Source: Flavobacteriaceae bacterium UBA980
GTDB lineage: Bacteria > Bacteroidota > Bacteroidia > Flavobacteriales > Flavobacteriaceae
Direction: 5' to 3'
DNA length: 42,188 nt
NCBI GenBank assembly: GCA_002292265.1
Contig: DBBQ01000023.1
Coordinates: 105,598-147,785, forward strand
How positions within the stretch are numbered: the first letter of the stretch is position 1; each line of letters opens with the position of its first letter. Position numbers and translations under genes: made by a program. Below, in pieces: positions 1-7,448 of this stretch. The notes below the pieces were generated by a model, which saw nothing but the letters and a program-made list of their open reading frames with translations, ran no database searches and was not told the DNA's origin.

Positions 1-1131
1 GCTTCTGCTTTTGTCATTGTGGCTTTGATGTCTCCTTTACTTTCGGGAATAGCGGATTATATTGGGAACAAGAAAAAGTTCATGAAAATCTTTGTGTATA
101 TGGGTTCCCTATCTTGTGTGGGCTTGTATTGGTTCGAATTGGATACGATCTACCTGAGCTTGTTTTTTTATTTTTTAGCCCTAATAGGATTTTGGTCCAG
201 CTTGGTGTTTTACAACTCCTATTTGCCCGATATTGCGTATCCCAAACAGCAAGACCGAGCCAGCGCGCGTGGCTTTTCTTATGGTTATATCGGGAGTGTT
301 TTGCTCTTGTTGGTCAATTTGGCCATGGTCATGAAACCCGATTTGTTTGGTATTCAGGGGAGTGCAAATGAAGCCTCCATAACCGCAATGAAATATTCCT
401 TTATTTCTGTGGGAATCTGGTGGGCTTTGTTCAGCCAATATTCTTTTTATTTTTTACCCAAAAGCAATCACGAGGTAAAGGTCACTAAAGATGTTTTTTG
501 GAACGGCTACAAAGAATTGCGGTCCGTTTGGAATCAACTAAAGCAAATCACCCAATTGAAACGCTTCCTTCCCGCCTTTTTCCTCTACAGTATGGCTTTG
601 CAAACGGTGATGTTGGTTGCCGCTTATTTTGGTGAAGAAGAAATTTCTTGGGCCAATTCCAGTGAAAAAACGGTAGGATTAATTGTCAGTATCCTCTTAA
701 TTCAAATCGTCGCTATTTTTGGGGCAATCCTTACAGCACGTGCTTCGGAACGCTTTGGAAACATACCTGTGCTTGTTGCTATAAATTTGATCTGGGTGGT
801 CTTGTGTGTCATTGCTTATTACACCCGTACCCCTCTTCAATTTTATTCAGTGGCAGGTTTTGTAGGCCTGGTGATGGGCGGACTTCAGTCGCTTTCCAGA
901 TCTACTTATTCCAAAATGATCCCGGAGACCTTAGACACCACCTCCTTTTTCAGTTTTTACGATGTAACTGAAAAGATTGGTATCGTCATTGGGATGGTGT
1001 GCTTTGGTTTAATCGATCACATTTCGGGGAGCATGCGCAACGGAATCTTATTTTTCATTCTCTTTTTTGTCTTTGGGGTTTTGATGTTACTTCGTATTCC
1101 AAAACTCAAAGAGGCTAGTCCCGAATCGTAA
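1..1131 (+). CDS. MFS transporter, UMF1-like, 5'-truncated by the window edge
   Basis: The frame is open from the first base (A-S-A-F-V-I-V-A-L-M...), so the true start lies outside the window and the ATG at 19 is internal. The visible 376 residues form about ten or eleven hydrophobic helices, with the charged loop ADYIGNKKKFMK after an early helix, typical of the major facilitator superfamily. The long central loop and overall layout resemble the UMF1/YxiO group of permeases, whose substrates are mostly unknown. It would sit in the inner membrane. The stop codon at 1129-1131 overlaps the convergent head-GIN gene by 17 bases. The MFS assignment is firm; the UMF1 subgroup is recalled from family features and is less sure. 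Confidence 0.8.
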   Translation, partial: ASAFVIVALMSPLLSGIADYIGNKKKFMKIFVYMGSLSCVGLYWFELDTIYLSLFFYFLALIGFWSSLVFYNSYLPDIAYPKQQDRASARGFSYGYIGSVLLLLVNLAMVMKPDLFGIQGSANEASITAMKYSFISVGIWWALFSQYSFYFLPKSNHEVKVTKDVFWNGYKELRSVWNQLKQITQLKRFLPAFFLYSMALQTVMLVAAYFGEEEISWANSSEKTVGLIVSILLIQIVAIFGAILTARASERFGNIPVLVAINLIWVVLCVIAYYTRTPLQFYSVAGFVGLVMGGLQSLSRSTYSKMIPETLDTTSFFSFYDVTEKIGIVIGMVCFGLIDHISGSMRNGILFFILFFVFGVLMLLRIPKLKEASPES

Positions 1132-1816
1132 TATCCCCAGAGCCAGTAACTTTAGTAACTTGACGTTCTGGACTTCCATAACAAAGCAAATCTCCAGATA
1201 CTGTGATGCTTCCATTTAGGGTCTCGGTAGCGTGCATTTCAATGTATCCTGAACCCGTGATTTGAGCCTGCCCGGTTTGCGCTTTTAAATCCTGGGCAGT
1301 AATATCTCCTGAACCGGTTATTTGAAATTCCACACGCTCTGTTTTACCTCTCAGGCGGAGATCTCCAGAACCCTTTAGCGTTCCTTCTACAGAGGTTGCT
1401 TCTACTTCCAGATCAATATCTCCAGAACCAGAAATAACAGTCTTAAATCGGTTTGCTGTGATTGTTTTTTGAGATTTGATTTTCCCTGATCCACTCAAAA
1501 TGACCGAAGATATTTCTTCAATTGGAATACGAATAGTAACCTTTCCTGAAGTCCAATCGTTGAGCCAGGATTTATTTTTTTTCTTAATAATCAATTTTCC
1601 TTTTTTGATATAGGATTCAATGTTTTCTAAGTCCTCGTCGTCTCCCGAGAGGCTTATCGTTCCTTCTTTACCAGAAGTAAGGGTTACCTCGTAGGGTCCG
1701 GCGATATGAACACCGTCGAAGGGACCAACTTCGCGAGTTTAGGATTGGGCATCAACGTTTTGTGCTGTAAAAAGTAAAACGGATACAAAAAGGGCAGTAC
1801 TGATGATTTTTTTCAT
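1115..1816 (-). pseudogene. Head-GIN domain (DUF2807) secreted protein, interrupted by an in-frame TAA
   Basis: From the ATG at 1814-1816 the frame encodes a lipoprotein- or Sec-type signal peptide (MKKIISTALFVSVLLFTAQN...), then codon 26 is TAA (1739-1741), then the same frame continues without interruption through TREVGPFDGVHIAGPYEV and a long series of G-S-G-x-I repeats to the stop at 1115. The region after the stop has the repetitive short beta strands of the head-GIN family (putative surface or periplasmic beta-solenoid). The signal peptide and mature domain being in one frame around a single stop points to a point mutation rather than two genes. It starts 4 bases after the upstream gene of the operon ends. 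A downstream TTG start at 1594 could give only a non-secreted fragment. It could also be a sequence error. Confidence 0.75.
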
Positions 1817-1820
1817 GATG

Positions 1821-2882
1821 TTAAGGATTAGAGGTCAATTTGACACTTCCAAATTCAGAAGTGATGTGAAGACTATTGGTGGTGTTTTCATTCAGATGAA
1901 AACCTTGGTAGTATTTTTTGGTTGATTCTGTTCTTTGGATCTTATAATCCAAGTCTAGGTTGCTTTTAAGACTGGCAAATTCCAAATCAATTTCGTGTAG
2001 GAATTCCCATTCTGACGAAATTCCAAGTTGGACTCCTGTGTATTCAGAATTAATTTTAATGCTTTGGGTTGCGGGCATGACTTCGTTTATTCGGATTAAA
2101 CCAAACTCATTATCAAGTTCTGCACTGTGGAACAGAGTTCCTACTTTTAGGGTAAGGTAATCCCCGCGACCTCGGAGGGAGTTGATCCGAGCGATAATCA
2201 ATTTTCCAAAGTCGTTTTTAAATTCAAGTTCTTGGAGGGTGTTGAATTCAGAAGATGTATAATCAGCCTCCAATTCAATACGGCCCGCTTCCTCCACATC
2301 GAAACTGGAGAAATCAGCGTATATTTTTGCTGCTCGAATAAAGTCAAAAGAGGAATTGTTAGTATAATCAAAGAAAAGCTTGTTGTTTTCGGAGTTGAGT
2401 TCACCGATAAGAAGTTTTCCAAAGTCACAATTTATTTTTGCTGCGCCATCTAGGGCGTTGAGCACAATGCTCCCGTAGTCATTGGTCAGATCCACTTGGC
2501 TGGAGCGAGGTAGTTTGACTGTATAGTCGATTCTAAAGCTAAGTCGAGAAAGGTTAAAGAGTTTGGTACTCCAGCTTTCTTCAATCTCTGTTCTAGCGCT
2601 GACATGATCGGTATTTAAGTCAAAATACACCTCGATTTCATCAAGTTTTTCCTGTATTCGCTTAGAATTGGAGCCTTTTACGGTAATCAGCACATCGATG
2701 ACCACCCTATTTTCAATCCAACTGGTGATTTTCAAATCTCCGAATTGATTTTGAATTTCGATTAGTGCGTCAGCATGTACCTCCACTTCTTTGTGAAATT
2801 CTTTTTGAACGTTTTGTTGGGCTAAGGCAGAGGAGAAAAGTCCTAGTCCTACGACAAGCAGTATAGATTTAAATTTGATCAT
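1821..2882 (-). CDS. Secreted DUF4097-like beta-solenoid protein
   Basis: 353 residues with an N-terminal signal peptide (about residues 1-21, ending SSALAQQ). The rest is predicted all-beta: repeated short strands of the type N-x-F-G-x-L-x-I (for example QNQFGDLKI, NDYGSIVL, CDFGKLLI, KNDFGKLII, SEFGSVKL), as in DUF4097/adhesin-like solenoids. I recognise the fold type, not a biochemical function. The start overlaps the end of the anti-sigma-like gene by 14 bases, so the two were translationally coupled. It is the only member of this four-gene operon that has no visible lesion. The signal peptide and operon suggest an envelope role under the sigma factor's control, which is inference. Confidence 0.7.
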   Translation of the reverse strand: MIKFKSILLVVGLGLFSSALAQQNVQKEFHKEVEVHADALIEIQNQFGDLKITSWIENRVVIDVLITVKGSNSKRIQEKLDEIEVYFDLNTDHVSARTEIEESWSTKLFNLSRLSFRIDYTVKLPRSSQVDLTNDYGSIVLNALDGAAKINCDFGKLLIGELNSENNKLFFDYTNNSSFDFIRAAKIYADFSSFDVEEAGRIELEADYTSSEFNTLQELEFKNDFGKLIIARINSLRGRGDYLTLKVGTLFHSAELDNEFGLIRINEVMPATQSIKINSEYTGVQLGISSEWEFLHEIDLEFASLKSNLDLDYKIQRTESTKKYYQGFHLNENTTNSLHITSEFGSVKLTSNP

Positions 2883-3380
2883 AGTCTTTTTGTTGTATTA
2901 GCATAAATTGTCCTTGAATATCCTCCAGGAGTTGTAATTGAGTTCTCAGATTGAGAATCAACGCATTGATAAATAGGGGTTGGTTTTCGTTTTCGTCCCA
3001 GTCTTGATAGAGTTCCTGATAATCGTTTTGAAGTTGTACCAGTTTGCGTTTAGAATTTTCAATTAGTTTTTTGGAACCCGGGAGTTTAACTTTTTCGATT
3101 TGAACAACTTGTTCTTGAATCATTTGGGTCAGATAACTTTCGGCACGTTGAAATTGTACTATTTGAGGTTCCAATTCAGGCTGTGAATGGAATACCCCAC
3201 TGCCTAGAATTAAAAACAAGAGAGCCACATGGCCCATTGCATTGCCGAACGTCGCTTTTGGTAACGCTTTTTTTGAACCAGACGCTTTAGAAATAGGTTT
3301 TCGTGGCTCTCGGGTAGTGGAGGTACTTCTAGGGATTCTGCCCATTTTTCAAAAGCTTTATAAGGTAGTTTTTTAGTCAT
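2869..3380 (-). pseudogene. Anti-sigma-factor-like membrane protein, frameshifted
   Basis: The ATG at 3378-3380 overlaps the sigma gene stop (ATGACTAA). This frame reads MTKKLPYKAFEKWAESLEV... for 56 residues with a basic stretch (KKRYQKRRSAMQW), then hits TAA at 3210-3212 in the middle of a hydrophobic segment. The remaining protein continues in another frame, with FLILGSGVFHSQPEL, a glutamine-rich coiled-coil-like region and the end QQKDYDQI at 2869. The span from start to stop is 512 bases, two more than a multiple of three, so one lost base (or two gained) explains it. The switch must fall roughly between 3245 and 3212, inside the transmembrane helix. An ORF that starts at 3345 has an out-of-frame N terminus and is not the gene. 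The anti-sigma role is inferred from position and topology. Confidence 0.65.
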
Positions 3381-3918
3381 TTAGTTGTTTTTTGAGTTGT
3401 GCTCTTGCACGAGATAAAGTAGTCCGACAATTGGAAGGACTCCAATTCATGATTTCACCAATTTCGTCGTGGTCGTATCCCTCTAACTAGTAGAGTTTTA
3501 AAACGAGTTGATAGCGTTCATGGATTTGATTTAGCGCGTTTTCTAAGGTAGCGGGATGAAGTTCTGGAAAGGAAGTTTCGAATTCTTTTTGCGTTTCACT
3601 AAAATCGAGTTTGTTTTCCAATTGGTCATTGTGAATAAGTTTTTTGTTTTGATGGTAGGTCTCGATACTCTTCCTTACAACAATCTTGCGCAACCACCCT
3701 CCAAAGCTACCCACTCCGCTGTATTGATCTAAATGTTGAAAGGCGGTGATGAATGCTTCTTGCATGGCGACCATAGCATCATCTCTGTTTTTCAGTATGC
3801 CGTAAGCCGCGTGATAGGTGTTTTTGTGATAGCGTTGATACAATTCCATTTGTGCTTTTTGATCCTGCTTTTTACAAGCATGGAGGAGTTCATCAATATG
3901 TTGTTCTTTAAAATTCAA
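3373..3918 (-). pseudogene. ECF-type RNA polymerase sigma factor, TAG in region 4
   Basis: The frame 3918 to 3373 (181 codons) encodes a sigma-70 family protein: region 2 around residues 17-85 (YQRYHKNTYHAAYGILKN, DDAMVAMQEAFITAFQHLDQY, FGGWLRKIVVRKSIE), a linker, and region 4 beginning LHPATLENALNQIHERYQLVLKLY. Codon 144 is TAG (3487-3489). The frame then continues LEGYDHDEIGEIMNWSPSNC with RTTLSRARAQLKKQLND, the helix-turn-helix that contacts the -35 element. The truncated product keeps region 2 but loses nearly all of the DNA-binding helix. The start codon is TTG at 3916-3918; no in-frame ATG exists upstream, so the original start may also be altered. TGTAAC at 3959-3964 could be part of an autoregulated ECF promoter, which is speculative. 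Confidence 0.8.
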
Positions 3919-4105
3919 TTTGCGACGTTCCTTACTATGAGTGTAAATTAAAGTTTTTGTTACAGTTTTAAAAGATGAAATTGCTATGGCACAACTATTG
4001 TCCTAATAAGAGTAAGTTTCTACGAGGTGGCTATGCTATAAAGCAAAGCATAAAAAGCAATCAGCATCCCTTTACGAAAATGACATAATGACCTAAATAA
4101 AACAA

Positions 4106-6574
4106 ATGGCTCGATCCTTTTTTAGCGCAATTGACAATTTGTCACTGCAAGATATCGAATCCGAAGCGGATTTAATTCCTTTAATGACTACCGAAGATGA
4201 AGAAGCCTTAGAAAGCGAATCGCTTCCTGAGGTAGTACCTATTTTACCGTTGCGAAATACTGTTTTGTTTCCCGGTGTCGTGATTCCGATAACGGCTGGA
4301 CGAGACAAATCCATCAAACTCATTAAAGATGCCAATGCTTCTGATAAAATTATTGGAGTCGTGGCTCAGCAAAATGAAGGAGTAGAAAATCCAGGTCCCC
4401 AAGATATTTATCCCCTAGGAACTGTAGCTCAAATTTTGAGAGTGCTGAAAATGCCCGATGGGAATACGACTATTATCATCCAGGGAAAAAAACGCTTTAA
4501 AGTAAAAAGTATAGTAGAGGAAAAACCCTATATGAAAGCGGCTGTAGAGCCAGTAGAAGACCAATTTCAAAAAAAGAGCAGCAAAGAGTTTACAGCCACT
4601 ATAGATTCCATAAAGGATTTGGCCTTACAAATTATTGACGAAAACCCCAATATTCCTTCCGAAGCTTCTTTCGCAATCAAGAATATTCAGACCCCTTCTT
4701 TCCTAATTAATTTTGTGGCTTCAAACATGAATGTCAAAGTAGGGGAGAAACAAAAAATCCTTTCCGAATTGAGTTTGCACCAAAGAGCGCTCATGTGTTT
4801 AAAGCACATGAATGAGGAATATCAAAAACTCGCTTTAAAAAACGACATTCAGTCTCGTGTCCGATCCGAAATGGATTCGCAGCAACGGGAATATTACTTA
4901 CACCAGCAGATGAAAACCATCCAGGAGGAGCTAGGGGGTGTTTCCTATGAGGAGGAAGTCGAAGAAATGCGACTGCGTTCTCAGGAGAAAAAGTGGAGTG
5001 AAGAAGTTGCCAAGCATTTTGACAAAGAATTGATGAAAATGCAACGCATGAATCCTCAAGTGGCAGAGTACTCTATTCAAAGAAATTACCTCGATTTATT
5101 TTTAGACCTACCATGGGATTCTTTTTCGAAAGATAATTTTGATTTAAAACGCGCACAAAAAATCCTGGATCGCGATCATTTCGGTTTGGAAGAAGTCAAA
5201 AAACGAGTCATTGAGTACCTAGCTGTTCTCAAGCTCAGAAACGATATGAAATCTCCCATTTTGTGTCTTTATGGCCCTCCCGGGGTTGGAAAAACTTCTT
5301 TGGGAAAGTCGGTTGCTGAGGCTTTGGGTAGAGAGTATGTGCGTATTTCCTTGGGTGGTATGCGTGATGAAGCTGAAATACGCGGGCACAGAAAGACCTA
5401 TATTGGTGCACTTCCAGGGAGAATTATTCAAAGTTTAAAAAAGGCAGGAACCTCAAACCCTGTTTTTGTTTTAGATGAAATAGACAAGCTTTCTTCCAGT
5501 TTTCAGGGAGACCCTGCCTCTGCCTTGTTAGAAGTATTGGACCTTGAGCAAAACCAATCGTTTTACGATAATTTCTTGGAACTGGGCTACGACCTATCCA
5601 AGGTACTATTTATAGCGACTGCAAACAGTCTATCTCCTATTCACAGGGCGCTACGCGACCGAATGGAAATGATCAATGTGAGTGGTTATACCACAGAAGA
5701 AAAGACGGCCATCGCACAAAAATTTCTTTTGCCCAAACAGCTGAAAGAACACGGTATGGAAAGAAAGCATTTGAAACTTAAAAAAGCGGTTTTAGAAAAA
5801 ATAGTTGAAGGCTATACCCGTGAGTCTGGAGTACGAGGCTTGGAAAAGCAAGTGGCTAAAGCGGTGCGTTATGCTGCAAAATCTCTGGCCATGGAGGAAG
5901 ACTACACCATCAATCCAGATACAGCCGATTTGGTCACCATTTTAGGTCCTGCAAAAGTACACCGAGATCTGTATGAAAATAATCATGTGGCAGGCGTGGT
6001 TACCGGCTTGGCCTGGACCGCTGTTGGGGGAGACATCTTATTTATCGAATCGGCGATTTCTCCAGGTAAGGGAAGCCTTACGATCACTGGAAATCTGGGA
6101 AAAATCATGAAAGAGTCGGCGACTATAGCCATGGAATACCTCAAGGCCAACGAGGAACTTCTCCAACTTTCTTATTTTGATTTTGACAAACACAACATTC
6201 ACATTCACGTTCCTGAAGGAGCAACTCCCAAAGACGGCCCTAGTGCTGGAATCACGATGTTGACTTCTCTGGTTTCGCTTTTTACTCAAAAACGAGTCAA
6301 GAAGAATTTAGCGATGACGGGAGAAATCACCTTACGCGGGAAAGTGCTTCCTGTGGGTGGGATCAAAGAGAAAATTTTGGCTGCCAAGCGTTCAAAAATC
6401 AAAGAAATTATCCTTTGTGAGCAAAACAGAAAAGACATTGAAGAAATCAATGCTAGTTATCTCAAAGGATTGACCTTTCATTATGTCAAAGAAATGAAGG
6501 AAGTGATCGATTTGGCCATAACAAACCAAAAGGTGGTGAATGCAAAAAGTTTTTCCTCGACAAAACCATCCTAG
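4106..6574 (+). CDS. lon: ATP-dependent Lon protease (endopeptidase La)
   Basis: 822 residues. Lon degrades misfolded and selected regulatory proteins in the cytoplasm as a hexamer. The N-terminal substrate domain spans about residues 44-245 (VVPILPLRNTVLFPGVVIPI), followed by a coiled-coil region, the AAA+ module with Walker A GPPGVGKT at 390-397 and Walker B VFVLDEIDK with D457/E458, and the C-terminal serine protease domain. The catalytic dyad is visible: S713 in PKDGPSAG and K756 in GGIKEK, the usual 43-residue spacing. The start at 4106 fits the family's acidic N-terminal extension in Bacteroidota. It is divergent from the broken sigma operon with 187 bases between starts, containing a 6-bp inverted repeat (TATGCT...AGCATA around 4033) and no convincing TAnnTTTG promoter. 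The gene is intact. Confidence 0.97.
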   Translation: MARSFFSAIDNLSLQDIESEADLIPLMTTEDEEALESESLPEVVPILPLRNTVLFPGVVIPITAGRDKSIKLIKDANASDKIIGVVAQQNEGVENPGPQDIYPLGTVAQILRVLKMPDGNTTIIIQGKKRFKVKSIVEEKPYMKAAVEPVEDQFQKKSSKEFTATIDSIKDLALQIIDENPNIPSEASFAIKNIQTPSFLINFVASNMNVKVGEKQKILSELSLHQRALMCLKHMNEEYQKLALKNDIQSRVRSEMDSQQREYYLHQQMKTIQEELGGVSYEEEVEEMRLRSQEKKWSEEVAKHFDKELMKMQRMNPQVAEYSIQRNYLDLFLDLPWDSFSKDNFDLKRAQKILDRDHFGLEEVKKRVIEYLAVLKLRNDMKSPILCLYGPPGVGKTSLGKSVAEALGREYVRISLGGMRDEAEIRGHRKTYIGALPGRIIQSLKKAGTSNPVFVLDEIDKLSSSFQGDPASALLEVLDLEQNQSFYDNFLELGYDLSKVLFIATANSLSPIHRALRDRMEMINVSGYTTEEKTAIAQKFLLPKQLKEHGMERKHLKLKKAVLEKIVEGYTRESGVRGLEKQVAKAVRYAAKSLAMEEDYTINPDTADLVTILGPAKVHRDLYENNHVAGVVTGLAWTAVGGDILFIESAISPGKGSLTITGNLGKIMKESATIAMEYLKANEELLQLSYFDFDKHNIHIHVPEGATPKDGPSAGITMLTSLVSLFTQKRVKKNLAMTGEITLRGKVLPVGGIKEKILAAKRSKIKEIILCEQNRKDIEEINASYLKGLTFHYVKEMKEVIDLAITNQKVVNAKSFSSTKPS

Positions 6575-6584
6575 GAGATAGTTG

Positions 6585-6592
6585 TACCTTTG
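6585..6592 (+). promoter_or_regulatory. Candidate -7 element TACCTTTG for cmk
   Basis: TACCTTTG matches the Bacteroidota -7 consensus TAnnTTTG and lies only 3 bases before the ATG of cmk at 6596. Initiation a few bases downstream would give a leaderless or nearly leaderless mRNA. No TTG is seen at the expected -33 position, so this is a candidate only. Confidence 0.35.
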
Positions 6593-6595
6593 TGT

Positions 6596-7276
6596 ATGCA
6601 AAAAATTATAGTCGCCATAGACGGATATGCAGCTACAGGAAAGAGTTCTCAAGCCAAGCGCCTAGCCAAAACTCTTGGTTATACCTATATCGACACGGGA
6701 GCCATGTACCGCGCGATTACTTTTTTTGCGCTCCAGCAAGAACCAAAAGGCACTTTGAATCTCGAGTTGCTTGTAGCTGCCTTAGACACCCTTCAAATCA
6801 ATATTAAAAACACAGACTTGGGTCAACAAACGTTTTTAAATCAAAAAGATATCAGCCAAGCGATTCGAGAACCCGATGTTACTTCGAAGGTAAGCGAGGT
6901 GGCTCGCATTCCTGAAGTTCGTGCATTTCTGGTAGAACAACAACGAGCCCTAGGGAAAAAAAAGGGGATAGTGATGGATGGGAGAGATATTGGCACTGTA
7001 GTATTTCCCGATGCAGAGTGTAAGTTTTTTCTTACCGCTACTCCAGAAGTACGTGCAAAGCGAAGACATTTAGAACAAGTGAGTAGTGGCAACCAAGAAT
7101 CGTACGAGGCGGTCTTATTTAATATTCAGACGCGAGACCGGATGGACAGCTCCCGAGCAACCGCTCCCTTAAAAAAAGCAGCCGATGCCATAGAACTCGA
7201 TGTGAGTGAGCTAACAATCGACGAAGTGTATGAACGTTTAATGGCGCATATTTTAAAAAAAACGACAACTTTATAG
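6596..7276 (+). CDS. cmk: Cytidylate kinase
   Basis: 226 residues from the ATG at 6596. The frame extends 6 bases upstream to a TTG, but the protein family starts with the strand that leads into the P-loop, so the ATG is preferred. It phosphorylates CMP and dCMP to the diphosphates using ATP. The nucleotide-binding loop is DGYAATGKSS (G10, G15-K16-S17), the CMP-binding segment contains YIDTGAMYRA, and the conserved MDGRDIGTVVFPDA lies near residue 124. The R-x-x-D-x-x-R-x-x-x-P LID motif appears as RDRMDSSRATAPL. It lies 21 bases after lon and just before rpsA; the cmk-rpsA neighbourhood is common across bacteria, consistent with co-regulation of nucleotide supply and translation. Confidence 0.95.
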   Translation: MQKIIVAIDGYAATGKSSQAKRLAKTLGYTYIDTGAMYRAITFFALQQEPKGTLNLELLVAALDTLQINIKNTDLGQQTFLNQKDISQAIREPDVTSKVSEVARIPEVRAFLVEQQRALGKKKGIVMDGRDIGTVVFPDAECKFFLTATPEVRAKRRHLEQVSSGNQESYEAVLFNIQTRDRMDSSRATAPLKKAADAIELDVSELTIDEVYERLMAHILKKTTTL

Positions 7277-7277
7277 C

Positions 7278-7301
7278 ACTATAAAAAAGTGCGATTATAG
7301 T
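7278..7301. repeat. 7-bp inverted repeat upstream of the rpsA promoter
   Basis: ACTATAA (7278-7284) and TTATAGT (7295-7301) are perfect inverted repeats separated by 10 bases. They end directly at the -33 TTG of the rpsA promoter and overlap an alternative hairpin GCACT/AGTGC (7276-7292). It could be an operator for a dimeric regulator or a weak cmk 3' hairpin; no T-tract follows. Confidence 0.3.
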
Positions 7302-7331
7302 TTGTATATCAAGTCATTACCATTATATTTG
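7302..7331 (+). promoter_or_regulatory. rpsA promoter, TTG-N19-TATATTTG
   Basis: TTG at 7302-7304 and TATATTTG at 7324-7331 with 19 bases between fit the Bacteroidota housekeeping promoter (-33 TTG, -7 TAnnTTTG) very well. Initiation about 6 bases downstream would leave a leader of roughly 100 bases before the rpsA start at 7441. Confidence 0.75.
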
Positions 7332-7384
7332 CACGCTTTTAATTGATAGGAAAATACCGAAAGCGCTTAATTTAACACAACTTC

Positions 7385-7421
7385 TTCTGCCTTTGCAATG
7401 AAGGTTTTCCCAACGGCAGAA
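7385..7421 (+). promoter_or_regulatory. Candidate structured leader hairpin of rpsA
   Basis: TTCTGCC (7385-7391) can pair perfectly with GGCAGAA (7415-7421), giving a 7-bp stem closing a 23-base loop, 19 bases before the rpsA start. The position in a roughly 100-base leader of a ribosomal protein gene suggests autogenous control, as S1 does elsewhere. Only the complementarity is directly seen; the function is inference. Confidence 0.4.
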
Positions 7422-7448
7422 TACAAAACCCCCCTCGGAAATGGCTAA
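7398..7448 (+). CDS. Possible 16-codon upstream ORF overlapping the rpsA start
   Basis: An ATG at 7398 inside the leader hairpin loop opens a frame encoding MKVFPTAEYKTPLGNG, ending in TAA at 7446-7448. The stop overlaps the rpsA start (AATGGCTAA), so a ribosome finishing this peptide would be placed on the rpsA initiation codon. No Shine-Dalgarno sequence is visible, which is normal in this phylum. The ORF may be fortuitous; conservation of the ATG and the overlap in relatives would be needed to call it real. Confidence 0.2.
   Translation: MKVFPTAEYKTPLGNG

Noticed and set aside
2869..3345. A 158-residue ORF as the true anti-sigma gene
   Set aside because: Its first ~50 residues are in the wrong frame relative to the ATG at 3378-3380 that overlaps the sigma stop, and have an unlikely Ser/Arg/Lys/Pro-rich composition. 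Only the part after the transmembrane segment is genuine.
1115..3918. Stop-codon recoding or readthrough as the cause of the interrupted operon
   Set aside because: TAG and TAA end intact genes normally elsewhere (for example lon and cmk with TAG), one lesion is a frameshift, and no selenocysteine- or pyrrolysine-type context is visible.
4030..4052. Small inverted repeat TATGCT/AGCATA upstream of lon as a heat-shock operator
   Set aside because: It does not match CIRCE or another known operator, the stem is only 6 bp, and it lacks a promoter at a fitting distance.
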